Of a stretch of 64,000 nt of DNA, positions 1-7,470 are shown piece by piece. Each line of letters opens with the position of its first letter. Position 1 is the stretch's first letter. The DNA comes from Schinkia azotoformans LMG 9581. GTDB lineage: Bacteria; Bacillota; Bacilli; Bacillales; Bacillaceae_J. Location of the stretch: positions 62,001 through 126,000 of the forward strand of contig NZ_AJLR01000146.1 in NCBI RefSeq assembly GCF_000307855.1. The letters run 5' to 3'. The translations under genes and the position numbers were made by a program. The notes below the pieces were generated by a model. The model was not told the DNA's origin and did not search any database. It worked only from the letters and a program-made list of their open reading frames with translations.

Positions 1-721
1 AAAATGATAAAATGCTCGAAAGTAAGCCGAAAATATAAAGAAAATAAATCGGCTTGCTTAATTTCATTGAAAAGCCATGTGCTAATGAAAACATTGGCAC
101 CATTTTATAGGAAAACCCGAATATTAGCAGCGAAAACCATCCTGCAATTCCTAGAATGATATGGGTTTTTAACAAAGCGACATGATTGGCTAATGAAAGA
201 TGGCCACTAACACTTGCTGCGAGAAAAATACCAAACAAAATTGTCAGCAGCAAACAAACTAAGGCAGTGCCAACCAAAGCGGTTAGGATATTCTTTTCCG
301 TCTGCTTTTTCATAGTCATTGCCATTTGATAGAGAAACATTAATACACCAATCAACGTAATAAACCCTGTTATCATTGTGAGTTTAGGGGAAAATGCCAG
401 TGATAATGCAAATCCGGTTATTCCAATGGCTGTAATCCAAAATTGAATAAACCCAAATGTTTCATTCCAAATTGGCGTTAAAAAAGCAACGGGTACCAAT
501 TGATACATTGCCCCCATGGCGACCATCAGTGCCCAACCCAATACTAATAAATGGGCAACCATCCATAAAGGTGGGATTCGAAAGGCCCCATTTGTTAGAA
601 AATCGCCGCTGAAAATTAATATAATTTGCGAGGCGGAAAAGGCCAGTAAACTATAAATAATAAAAGAAAAAGGTAACTTAATATTTGTTTCAGTCTTTGA
701 CAGACCTGGCATCATGTTCAT
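1..721 (-). CDS. Polytopic membrane protein, NnrS / heme-copper-oxidase-subunit-I-like (3' end outside window)
   Basis: The gene runs off the left edge; 240 codons are visible from an ATG at 721, preceded by a GGGGG ribosome site. I translated it directly. The product is strongly hydrophobic, with about six or more predicted membrane segments and histidines in motifs such as AHLLVLGW and KTHIILG. The first is followed by GAMYQLVPV. This pattern recalls NnrS-like and heme-copper-oxidase-subunit-I-like proteins of nitric oxide and denitrification metabolism, but the family assignment is tentative. A perfect Fnr box and a correctly spaced -10 lie upstream, so anaerobic expression is likely. It is transcribed divergently from nothing close by and follows a Crp/Fnr gene on the same strand. 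Confidence 0.7.
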   Translation of the reverse strand, partial: MNMMPGLSKTETNIKLPFSFIIYSLLAFSASQIILIFSGDFLTNGAFRIPPLWMVAHLLVLGWALMVAMGAMYQLVPVAFLTPIWNETFGFIQFWITAIGITGFALSLAFSPKLTMITGFITLIGVLMFLYQMAMTMKKQTEKNILTALVGTALVCLLLTILFGIFLAASVSGHLSLANHVALLKTHIILGIAGWFSLLIFGFSYKMVPMFSLAHGFSMKLSKPIYFLYIFGLLSSILSF

Positions 722-790
722 GTGATTAACCCCCGAACAATTAATGTTTTGTGCCATATCTCTATGATAACCATTTTCAATACTGTTTTA

Positions 791-806
791 AGTGATTTAA
801 ATCACA
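791..806 (-). promoter_or_regulatory. Fnr box of the membrane-protein gene
   Basis: Read on the minus strand the site is TGTGATTTAAATCACT, an exact TGTGA-N6-TCACT match to the B. subtilis Fnr consensus. A TATCAT -10 follows at 769–764, starting 29.5 nt from the box centre. This puts the box near -41.5 of a start site at about 757, the class II activator position. Confidence 0.75.
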
Positions 807-830
807 ATCTATAAAACAAAACTTCACATA

Positions 831-872
831 AAAAAAGAGCCGCCTCAAAAGTGAAGATTCCTTTGAGACAAC
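831..872 (-). terminator. Intrinsic terminator of the first Crp/Fnr gene
   Basis: On the minus strand an 11-bp stem with several G-U pairs (GTTGTCTCAAA / TTTGAGGCGGC) is followed directly by a run of T. It lies 35 nt after the stop codon of the gene at 907–1608. Confidence 0.75.
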
Positions 873-906
873 CCTTATTATTTACAAAACTGTATTCATT
901 TATTGG

Positions 907-1608
907 TTAAAATAATTCGTTTTCGAGTTTATCTGTTTCAACGATATAATAACCTTCTTCGGTAGAGTCAATAAGATGTTTTTTCTTAAGCTGGTTTAAA
1001 GTACGGCTTACGGTTTCGCGGGAGCTTCCGATCATGTTTGCCAATTCGCGATTTGTAAAGTGGGTAGTGATTAAAAATTTAGATTTTCCATCCTCCAGTT
1101 TTTGTCCATGCGATTTTGACAAGCGCAGTAATAACTTTAGAATTTGCTCATACGTATTTGATAAAATTTGTTCCTCAAGACGGTTTTGCAAATCAATAAT
1201 TTTTTCCCCGAGCACTCTAAATACCTTAATACTTACTTCAGGATATTTAATCAGGATTTCTTCAAAGTTGGAAATAGGGATGATGATTAGGGTAGTTGGT
1301 TCAATAACCTCTGCATGAGCCGGAAATTCACCTTTTCGAAAAAAGCCGACATGGGGAAACATATCTCCTTCCTTTAAAATGGACACAATTTGTTCACGTC
1401 CGTTGAAATCAGTTTTATAAATTTTGACTTTTCCTTGATGGATAAAAAAGACCCGGTCTTGCGTATCCCCCTGCATAAACACGTGGATTTTTGGTTCATA
1501 TAGACGTGTTTGCGAAATATCAATGATGGGCTGCAGCTCTTCACCCGTTAATTCATGAAATATTGGAACATTATGTAGTAGTTGTTTTATGGATGTTTGG
1601 GGTAACAT
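907..1608 (-). CDS. Crp/Fnr family transcription regulator without cysteines
   Basis: This 233-residue protein has an N-terminal cyclic-nucleotide-type effector domain (about residues 10–130), a dimer helix, and a C-terminal winged HTH with the recognition segment SSRETVSRTL. That segment carries the E-x-x-S-R pattern that in Fnr proteins reads TGTGA half-sites. It contains no cysteine, and the Asp ligand position used by B. subtilis Fnr is not conserved, so it should not hold an iron-sulfur cluster of the Fnr type. It diverges from the radical SAM gene at 1817, with an Fnr box in the shared intergenic region. It may respond to NO, heme or another small ligand, or to none. The AAAGAGGTG-type ribosome site supports the ATG at 1608. 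Confidence 0.88.
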   Translation of the reverse strand: MLPQTSIKQLLHNVPIFHELTGEELQPIIDISQTRLYEPKIHVFMQGDTQDRVFFIHQGKVKIYKTDFNGREQIVSILKEGDMFPHVGFFRKGEFPAHAEVIEPTTLIIIPISNFEEILIKYPEVSIKVFRVLGEKIIDLQNRLEEQILSNTYEQILKLLLRLSKSHGQKLEDGKSKFLITTHFTNRELANMIGSSRETVSRTLNQLKKKHLIDSTEEGYYIVETDKLENELF

Positions 1609-1735
1609 TTTCGTTCACCTCTTTTTTTTATGGCTTCCTATATAACAATTCTAACAAACTTCTGGATAATTAAAAACATATTAAAGGTAGATAATTTGTA
1701 GATATTTGTTACTGTATTGTTAAATCTCATATCAG

Positions 1736-1778
1736 TGTGATAAACATCACATAACCTGAAAAGTTTTACCTGTAAAAT
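1736..1778 (+). promoter_or_regulatory. Fnr-dependent promoter of the radical SAM gene
   Basis: The box TGTGATAAACATCACA (1736–1751) is a perfect TGTGA-N6-TCACA palindrome. TAAAAT at 1773–1778 serves as the -10, starting 29.5 nt from the box centre, so the box sits near -41.5 of a start site at about 1785. No good -35 hexamer is seen, as expected for a class II Fnr promoter. Confidence 0.8.
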
Positions 1779-1816
1779 AATGAAAGAGTCTTTATAGTAT
1801 AAGGAGTGTGGTTCAC

Positions 1817-2950
1817 GTGTTTAATCGTGATTATGATAAAGATCCATTTATTGTTATATGGGAGTTAACAAGAGCTTGCCAGCTTAAGTGTCTGCACTGC
1901 CGTGCGGAAGCGCAATACAAACGGGACCCTCGTGAGCTTTCTTTTGAGGAAGGAAAGAATTTAATAGATCAAATTTATGAAATGGACAATCCTATGCTAG
2001 TATTTACGGGTGGGGACCCATTGATGCGTGAGGATGTTTATGACATTGCTGATTATGCTATCAAGAAGGGTGTCCGTGTATCAATGACACCAAGTGCAAC
2101 GCCGAACGTAACGAAAGAGGCTATTGAGAAAGCAAAGGAAGTTGGACTTGCAAGATGGGCATTCAGTATTGATGGACCAACTGCTGAAATTCATGATCAT
2201 TTCCGTGGAGTTAGCGGCTCATTTGATTTAACGATGAAGGCAATCAAGTATTTACATGAGCTTGAAATTCCAATTCAAATCAATACAGTTATCTCAAGAT
2301 ACAATATCGATGTACTAGATGATATGGCAAAATTGGTGGAAGATTTAGATTGTGTTCTTTGGAGCGTCTTTTTCCTTGTTCCAACAGGAAGAGGCCAAGA
2401 ATCAGATATGATCTCACCGGTTCAGCATGAACAAGTATTTACATGGCTTTATAATTTAAGTAAACGTGTTAAATTCGATATTAAAACAACGGCCGCACAG
2501 CATTACCGTAGGGTTGTTATTCAAAATAAAATGAGAGAACATGTTGCAAATCACGAAGACATCAACTATGAAGATGCTCTAATGAAGGGTGCAACTGGTA
2601 CCATTGACGGTTTAGGAAGAGCGCCTAAAGGCGTTAATGATGGAAATGGTTTTGTATTTATCTCTCACGTTGGGGACGTATACCCGAGTGGACTTTTACC
2701 TGTAAAAGCCGGAAATGTACGTGAAACACCATTAGCTGAAATTTATCGTGAATCACCAATTTTCAAATCATTACGCAACCCTGATCTATATAAAGGAAAA
2801 TGTGGTGTTTGTGAATTCCGCTTTGTTTGTGGTGGTTCAAGATCTAGAGCATATGCAATGACTGGAGATTATTTAGAGAGTGAACCATTCTGCGTTTATA
2901 TTCCAAAAGCATTACGGAATAAAGAAGGTAAAGAAAGTTTGTCAAAATAA
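1817..2950 (+). CDS. Radical SAM/SPASM protein, NirJ/PqqE-like (TIGR04053 type)
   Basis: The 377-residue protein has a radical SAM motif C21-x3-C25-x2-C28 near the N-terminus and a C-terminal SPASM-like cysteine region (GKCGVCEFRFVCGG, then a later Cys) for auxiliary iron-sulfur clusters. It resembles the TIGR04053 family and is related to NirJ/AhbD heme-modifying and PqqE peptide-modifying enzymes; the substrate is not established. AAGGAG ends at 1806, so the GTG at 1817 (10-nt spacing) is a better start than the GTG at 1808, which is almost on top of it. The gene stands alone behind an Fnr-type promoter and ends at a strong terminator. No precursor peptide gene is visible nearby, which favours a tetrapyrrole-type over a peptide-type role, but that is inference. 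Confidence 0.88.
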   Translation: MFNRDYDKDPFIVIWELTRACQLKCLHCRAEAQYKRDPRELSFEEGKNLIDQIYEMDNPMLVFTGGDPLMREDVYDIADYAIKKGVRVSMTPSATPNVTKEAIEKAKEVGLARWAFSIDGPTAEIHDHFRGVSGSFDLTMKAIKYLHELEIPIQINTVISRYNIDVLDDMAKLVEDLDCVLWSVFFLVPTGRGQESDMISPVQHEQVFTWLYNLSKRVKFDIKTTAAQHYRRVVIQNKMREHVANHEDINYEDALMKGATGTIDGLGRAPKGVNDGNGFVFISHVGDVYPSGLLPVKAGNVRETPLAEIYRESPIFKSLRNPDLYKGKCGVCEFRFVCGGSRSRAYAMTGDYLESEPFCVYIPKALRNKEGKESLSK

Positions 2951-2961
2951 AACAAAAAAAA

Positions 2962-2999
2962 AGAAAGCTAGCTTTTAGAAAAAGTTGGCTTTCTTTTTT
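2962..2999 (+). terminator. Terminator of the radical SAM gene
   Basis: A stem of AGAAAGCTAGCTTTT against AAAAGTTGGCTTTCT is followed by a T run, 12 nt after the stop codon. Confidence 0.8.
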
Positions 3000-3016
3000 A
3001 TAAATAATTTTTTTAA

Positions 3017-3059
3017 AGTGATATTCTTCACTTTTATTTTCTTGTCAATGCATTACTAT
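3017..3059 (+). promoter_or_regulatory. Possible Fnr box and -10 directed into the 3' end of fnr
   Basis: AGTGATATTCTTCACT (3017–3032) differs from the Fnr consensus only in its first base. TACTAT at 3054–3059 starts 29.5 nt from the box centre, the same geometry as the other Fnr promoters here. Transcription would start near 3066 and run antisense into fnr, whose stop codon is at 3087. Confidence 0.35.
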
Positions 3060-3086
3060 CATAGTATAAGAATTAGACAATACCGA

Positions 3087-3800
3087 TTAATCAATATTGC
3101 ATAATTCTGGTGGACAGTTTTCACAATTAATTTCCGTTTTTAAAAACTCTAGATCATGAATGGTGATTTTCCCTTTATTCACGGATATGATTTCATCCTT
3201 GCGGAGATCACTTAGCATTCGATTAATACTTTCTCTTGAAGTGCCACAGAAATTGGCTAAATCCTGATTCGTTAATGGGATATTAATTAGAATACTTCCA
3301 TCTTCACGTTTTACACCGTAGCTGTTTGTCATACGGATTAAAGTAGAATAAAGGGCGCCTTTTTTTCCATGAAGAACGAGATCCCGGAATTTAGTCTGTG
3401 TCCTTCTAAAATGGTCGCTCATCCATTTCATAAATTCGTAGGCAAGAGAACCGTTTTCGATCAATTGCTGCTCCAGATATTCTTTTTTCAAGACAGCAAC
3501 CTCACCGCTCTCTAATACTTTTGCATTGAGAAGGTATTTTGCTTCATTTGTAAATAGGGTCAACTCTCCAACAATATCTCCTACTGTGCAAATTCGTAAT
3601 GTTAACTCTTTGCCATCTTGGGAAATCTTACTAATTTGCACTCTTCCAGAACGGATTATATATAATTCTGTTGCTGGCATTCCTTCCTGAAATAAAAAGG
3701 TACCTTTTTGCATTTTCATTGTATGGTCTAAAGAATTTAACAGTTCTTGAATGGATTCTGGCATGAAAATCTTTTTATTTGGTTGTTGTAGTTCAGGCAT
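3087..3800 (-). CDS. fnr: Anaerobic regulator Fnr with C-terminal [4Fe-4S] cluster
   Basis: The 237-residue Crp/Fnr protein carries the diagnostic C-terminal cluster of B. subtilis Fnr: C226-x2-C229-x4-C234. It also has Asp140 in the dimer helix, at the place of the known fourth ligand (Asp141 in B. subtilis). The HTH recognition helix reads SRESINRML. Fnr activates nitrate respiration and fermentation genes when the cluster is intact under anoxia. The start is an ATG after GAAAGGTGG. It is convergent with the radical SAM gene and divergent from moaA. It is the only one of three Crp/Fnr proteins in this island with a full ligand set, so it is the probable user of the Fnr boxes nearby. Confidence 0.93.
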   Translation of the reverse strand: MPELQQPNKKIFMPESIQELLNSLDHTMKMQKGTFLFQEGMPATELYIIRSGRVQISKISQDGKELTLRICTVGDIVGELTLFTNEAKYLLNAKVLESGEVAVLKKEYLEQQLIENGSLAYEFMKWMSDHFRRTQTKFRDLVLHGKKGALYSTLIRMTNSYGVKREDGSILINIPLTNQDLANFCGTSRESINRMLSDLRKDEIISVNKGKITIHDLEFLKTEINCENCPPELCNID

Positions 3801-3963
3801 TTTAAAACCACCTTTCGACGAAATTCGCCAAAAATCTTCCGCTATATATAAGTTAAAAGGAAAAACGCATTTAAGTCAACAGTTTAATACTGTAATTACT
3901 ATATTAATGATACTTGAACAATTAGCTTAGAATGTGTGAACAATTTATGAAACTCTTTATTAA

Positions 3964-4007
3964 TGTGATAGAATTCACATTTATTTATTCCACAATAAAG
4001 ATACAAT
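3964..4007 (+). promoter_or_regulatory. Fnr-dependent promoter of moaA
   Basis: TGTGATAGAATTCACA (3964–3979) is a perfect Fnr palindrome. TACAAT at 4002–4007 is the -10, 30.5 nt from the box centre, giving a start near 4013 and a short leader containing the GGGAGAG ribosome site. Confidence 0.8.
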
Positions 4008-4032
4008 AATAATCAGTTGGGAGAGTGAATAT

Positions 4033-5031
4033 ATGAATGGCCGTCTTAATTTAGTGGATCGTTTTGGACGCAATCATGATTATTTAAGAATTTCAGTAAC
4101 AGATCGTTGTAATTTAAGATGCCATTATTGTGTGCCTGAGGGTCAACACCAATGTATGGATTTTCCTAAATTATTAACTGATGAAGAAATTGTTCAAATC
4201 GTAAATGTCGGTGCAAAGCTCGGAATTAAGAAAATAAGAATCACCGGTGGAGAACCACTTTTACGAAAGAATTTGCCTGAATTAATTAGCCAAATTAAAT
4301 CCATACCTACTATTGAAGATATAGCCCTAACAACTAACGGAGTTTTTCTTAAAAAATATGGGAAAGAATTAAAAGAAGCAGGTCTTGACCGTGTAAATAT
4401 AAGCTTGGATTCCCTTGATGAGAAAAAATTTTCCTATATTACAAGAGATGGACATTTAAACGATGTACTAGAGGGAATTCAAACATCGGTTGAATTAGGT
4501 TTTAATCCAATTAAAATAAATGCCGTCTTAATGAAAGACTTCAATGTTGATGAAATAGAAGATTTCTTATTATGGACTATTCGTGAACCAATCAATATTC
4601 GCTTTATTGAATATATGCCAATTGGACAAACGAATAATGTTTGGAGTAATCAGTATCAGTCATTGGAGATTGTCAAAGAAATAGCGGAACGCATCGGACA
4701 ATATAATCCGGTAACAACACATAAAAATAGCGGCCCCGCAGACCAATATGCATTTGAAAATGCGAAAGGCACTTTTGGATTGATTCATCCGATTTCATGT
4801 AATTTCTGTGACAACTGTAATCGTTTAAGATTAACTGCTGATGGACATTTAAAGCCTTGTCTTTTCTGGCAGGATGAAGTTTCGTTAAGACAGTTCATTG
4901 ATAATGAGCAGCAATTAATACATGCTTTCAAAAAAGCAATGTTTATCAAACCTGAACGTCACCAAATGGGTGATGAGAATTTTGATTTTGGTAATCCGAC
5001 AACACGCGTGATGTCCGCCATTGGTGGGTAA
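4033..5031 (+). CDS. moaA: GTP 3',8-cyclase MoaA (molybdenum cofactor step 1)
   Basis: MoaA is a radical SAM enzyme that converts GTP to 3',8-cH2GTP in molybdopterin synthesis. The 332-residue protein has the SAM-cluster motif C26-x3-C30-x2-C33. It has the second cluster motif C-x2-C-x13-C near residues 260–280 and the family's C-terminal Gly-Gly. No other moa or moe gene lies in the window, so this copy is uncoupled from the rest of the pathway. Its Fnr promoter suggests a supply of cofactor for nitrate reductase under anoxia. It may be a second, anaerobically induced copy, which cannot be told from this window. Confidence 0.95.
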   Translation: MNGRLNLVDRFGRNHDYLRISVTDRCNLRCHYCVPEGQHQCMDFPKLLTDEEIVQIVNVGAKLGIKKIRITGGEPLLRKNLPELISQIKSIPTIEDIALTTNGVFLKKYGKELKEAGLDRVNISLDSLDEKKFSYITRDGHLNDVLEGIQTSVELGFNPIKINAVLMKDFNVDEIEDFLLWTIREPINIRFIEYMPIGQTNNVWSNQYQSLEIVKEIAERIGQYNPVTTHKNSGPADQYAFENAKGTFGLIHPISCNFCDNCNRLRLTADGHLKPCLFWQDEVSLRQFIDNEQQLIHAFKKAMFIKPERHQMGDENFDFGNPTTRVMSAIGG

Positions 5032-5083
5032 ATATGTGTGTTAGCAATAAATGTTAAGTTTCTATATCTAACCCCCTTTTTTT

Positions 5084-5112
5084 AGAGTACTTTTTGTACT
5101 CTATTTTTTTTT
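5084..5112 (+). terminator. Terminator of moaA
   Basis: AGAGTAC and GTACTCT form a 7-bp stem around a TTTTT loop, followed by a long T run. Confidence 0.85.
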
Positions 5113-5157
5113 GGGGGGACAAATAAATAAAGAGGTGGAATGCATATCCACCTCTTA

Positions 5158-5184
5158 CTGTCTAGCTCCAGCGCTTCCGCTTTT
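5158..5184 (-). repeat. Stop-codon-linked repeat, minimal copy
   Basis: On the minus strand AAAAGCGGAAGCG follows the TAG stop of the Crp/Fnr gene directly and leads into CTGGAGCTAGAC. Only the two ends of the element are present, about 27 bp. Confidence 0.7.
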
Positions 5185-5883
5185 CTAATAATCTGCTGTC
5201 TCTATAAACATCTGACAGAAGTCGCACCAATTGTTAATAACAATATTCTTCTCAGTGATCGTAACTAAATCTTGATCTTTTAATTTGGAAAGAACACGGC
5301 TCACACTTTCACGGGTTGATCCAATGATGTTGGCCAATTCCTGAATTGATAATGGAAGTTCAATTTTAACTCCACTATTTGTTTTACTTCCGAAATCACG
5401 TGCCAATCTTTCGATTGTTTTTACTGTTTTCCCGTATACATCCAATAAAGCGATGTCTCTTAATATGGAAGTAAAGGATCGAAGTTGACCGCCCATAAAC
5501 CGAATCATTTCAACTGAAAGATCAGGATTGATGGCGATCACATCCTCTAAATCAGATGTTAGTAAAAACAAGACTTCAGCATCAGATATGGTCTGGGCTG
5601 TCCCTGGATAGTTTGTCCCCGGTTCACAAAATAAGGAAGCTTCAGCAAAAATATCCCCGGATCGTTTTATACAGACGATTAATTCTTTCCCCTGAGGGTT
5701 GATCTTTTTGATTTTAACGATTCCGCTTTTCATAAAATAAATAGCTTTAGCTTCATCCGACTCATGAAATATATAATCCCCTTTTTTATAGGAAGCTGTT
5801 TTCACCTTAGCAGCAAGGGCATCTAGCAAATGATCAGGTAAATCTTTGAAGAAAATGATTCCCCTTAAAAATTCAGAAAGCAT
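5185..5883 (-). CDS. Fnr-like regulator with an incomplete cysteine cluster
   Basis: This 232-residue Crp/Fnr protein has the effector domain, a dimer helix and an HTH with TRESVSRVL (E-x-x-S-R). Near the C-terminus it keeps C220-x2-C223, and Asp143 in the RD-I-A-L segment aligns with the Asp ligand of B. subtilis Fnr. The third cysteine expected five residues later is Glu228. Two further cysteines (C71 and C86) sit in the effector domain. It may bind an altered cluster, act as a thiol or NO sensor, or have lost cluster binding. A perfect Fnr box with a TATAAT -10 precedes it, placing it downstream of Fnr in a cascade. The gene ends with TAG directly abutting the short form of the stop-codon repeat. 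Confidence 0.88.
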   Translation of the reverse strand: MLSEFLRGIIFFKDLPDHLLDALAAKVKTASYKKGDYIFHESDEAKAIYFMKSGIVKIKKINPQGKELIVCIKRSGDIFAEASLFCEPGTNYPGTAQTISDAEVLFLLTSDLEDVIAINPDLSVEMIRFMGGQLRSFTSILRDIALLDVYGKTVKTIERLARDFGSKTNSGVKIELPLSIQELANIIGSTRESVSRVLSKLKDQDLVTITEKNIVINNWCDFCQMFIETADY

Positions 5884-5940
5884 ATGTTTGACCTCCTTCT
5901 TATTTAAACAAGCAGAACAGAGCTAGTGTCTATGAATCTG

Positions 5941-5983
5941 ATTATAGTTATCATTTTACTGTATTGTTGTGACACTTTTCACA
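5941..5983 (-). promoter_or_regulatory. Fnr-dependent promoter of the third Crp/Fnr gene
   Basis: A perfect TGTGA-N6-TCACA box lies at 5968–5983 (TGTGACACTTTTCACA read on plus; palindromic ends). On the minus strand a consensus TATAAT sits at 5946–5941, 29.5 nt from the box centre, giving a start at about 5934. The position matches the other Fnr promoters of the island. Confidence 0.8.
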
Positions 5984-6054
5984 GTATGTACTATTGTTCA
6001 CACTTAATTCATAATTACTTGTTAAAAAATTTCGTCAAATTTATAAAAATACAT

Positions 6055-6083
6055 TTGATTTTATTTTTATGCAATTATATAAT
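6055..6083 (+). promoter_or_regulatory. SigA promoter of the arginine operon
   Basis: TTGATT (6055–6060) and a consensus TATAAT (6078–6083) are separated by 17 nt. Transcription would start near 6090, about 165 nt before argC. Confidence 0.7.
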
Positions 6084-6099
6084 AAATACTAATTTCAAA

Positions 6100-6137
6100 G
6101 AATAAAACTTTATTCAGTTCCATACTGAATAAAGTTT
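6100..6137 (+). promoter_or_regulatory. Probable ArgR/AhrC operator pair in the argC leader
   Basis: GAATAAAACTTTATTC (6100–6115) is a perfect inverted repeat similar to an ARG box, and CTGAATAAAGTTTAAG follows at 6125–6140. The two boxes lie at about +10 and +35 of the predicted start. As RNA, 6107–6117 and 6125–6135 form a perfect 11-bp hairpin. Arginine repression through ArgR/AhrC is the expected control. Confidence 0.6.
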
Positions 6138-6140
6138 AAG

Positions 6141-6250
6141 CCTCCGGCGGATGCCTCAGATTTTTAAAGGTAGTTTTTCGAGCAAGCCAGCTCGAAAATA
6201 TCCGCTGGGCACAAATACGCCAAGGCGTATTTGATTAGATAGGAGGACAA
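6141..6250 (+). other. Structured leader upstream of argC
   Basis: This untranslated stretch contains three inverted repeats: CCTCCGGCGG, then TCGAGCAAGCCAGCTCGA, then AATACGCCAAGGCGTATT. No open reading frame with a ribosome site is seen until AGGAGG at 6241. The rest of the argC upstream gap (5984–6054) shows only AT-rich sequence. Confidence 0.5.
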
Positions 6251-6253
6251 ATG

Positions 6254-7291
6254 ATGAGAATAGCAATCGTAGGAGCAACTGGATATGGCGGAGCGGAATT
6301 AATTCGGTTATTAAACCATCATCCTGAGGTTGAAATTGTATCTTTGCACTCCTCTTCACAGCAAGGTACACCTTATACTGAGAGTTATCCACATTTACAG
6401 GAAATTATCTATAATAAATTAGAAGAAATTAATCCGGAGGAGATGGCTAAAAACGTTGATCTTGTCTTTTTGGCAACACCGTCAGGGATTTCTAGCAAAC
6501 TATCACCAGAGTTAGTAGCGCAAGGGTTAAAAGTCATTGACCTGTCCGGAGACTTGCGGATTAAAAAGTTAGAAGATTATGAGTTTTGGTATAAAAAGTG
6601 CGCTGCTCCAAAGGAAACAATTGATGCCGCCGTTTATGGTTTACCTGAATGGAATAAAGCGGAGATCAAAAAAGCGACCTTAATCGCAAATCCTGGCTGT
6701 TATCCAACATCCGTTGAACTAGGGTTAGCGCCATTAGTTCAAAAGGAACTTATAGTAGAAGATTCTATTATAGTTGATGCCAAATCGGCTGTTTCCGGCG
6801 CAGGACGTTCCTTATCTGCGATTAGTCATTATACGGAAATGAATGACAATTTTAAAATATATAAAGTAAATCAACATCAACATATACCGGAAATTGAACA
6901 GACATTAAAGGGATGGAATGGAAACATCGGGCCGATCACCTTTAGTACACATCTTGTGCCAATGACCAGGGGTATAATGTCTACGATATATGTGAAAGCA
7001 AAAAATAAGATGACAATTGATCAGCTTCATGAACTTTATAATGAAGCTTATGAAAATAAACCGTTTGTCCGAGTTCGTCCGAAAGGCGTTTTCCCTTCAA
7101 CAAAAGAGGTTTATGGTTCAAATTATTGTGATATCGGTTTAGCTTATGATGAAAGAACAGGTCGAATCATGATTGTCTCAGTAATAGATAATCTAGTTAA
7201 AGGGGCAGCAGGACAGGCAATCCAAAACTTAAATATTATGATGGGATTAGATGAAAAGACAGGGCTAAATTTTGTTCCTGTTTATCCATGA
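6254..7291 (+). CDS. argC: N-acetyl-gamma-glutamyl-phosphate reductase
   Basis: ArgC reduces N-acetylglutamyl phosphate to the semialdehyde with NADPH, the third step of arginine synthesis. The 345-residue protein begins with the nucleotide-binding GATGYGG loop (residues 7–13) and has the catalytic cysteine in NPGCYPT (Cys149). Two ATGs are adjacent; the second, at 6254, is better spaced from AGGAGG (6241–6246). It is the first gene of argC-argJ-argB-argD-carA-carB-argF. The next gene starts 179 nt later, the gap being filled by a full-length intergenic repeat. Confidence 0.97.
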   Translation: MRIAIVGATGYGGAELIRLLNHHPEVEIVSLHSSSQQGTPYTESYPHLQEIIYNKLEEINPEEMAKNVDLVFLATPSGISSKLSPELVAQGLKVIDLSGDLRIKKLEDYEFWYKKCAAPKETIDAAVYGLPEWNKAEIKKATLIANPGCYPTSVELGLAPLVQKELIVEDSIIVDAKSAVSGAGRSLSAISHYTEMNDNFKIYKVNQHQHIPEIEQTLKGWNGNIGPITFSTHLVPMTRGIMSTIYVKAKNKMTIDQLHELYNEAYENKPFVRVRPKGVFPSTKEVYGSNYCDIGLAYDERTGRIMIVSVIDNLVKGAAGQAIQNLNIMMGLDEKTGLNFVPVYP

Positions 7292-7445
7292 GAAAAGCGG
7301 AAGCGCCCGTCTAGCGACGTAAGGACTGGAGCACATCGACTGAGATAAAGGATATCCGGCGACGAACGAAGAGATTCCTTTGTTGTTGACTTATCGTAGG
7401 GAGGTGGGTGAAGTCCACTAGTCGCTGGGCGCTGGAGCTGGACAA
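7292..7445 (+). repeat. Stop-codon-linked repeat, full-length copy inside the arginine operon
   Basis: The element starts with GAAAAGCGGAAGCG right after the argC TGA and ends with GCGCTGGAGCTGGAC, about 154 bp. The ends form imperfect terminal inverted repeats (AGCGCCC…AGCGAC near the left, GTCGCTGGGCGCT near the right). It matches the copy at 27249–27401 over its full length. No ORF of its own is apparent. Confidence 0.9.
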
Positions 7446-7470
7446 TTAAAGAGAGCATCTTAAGGAGAGA

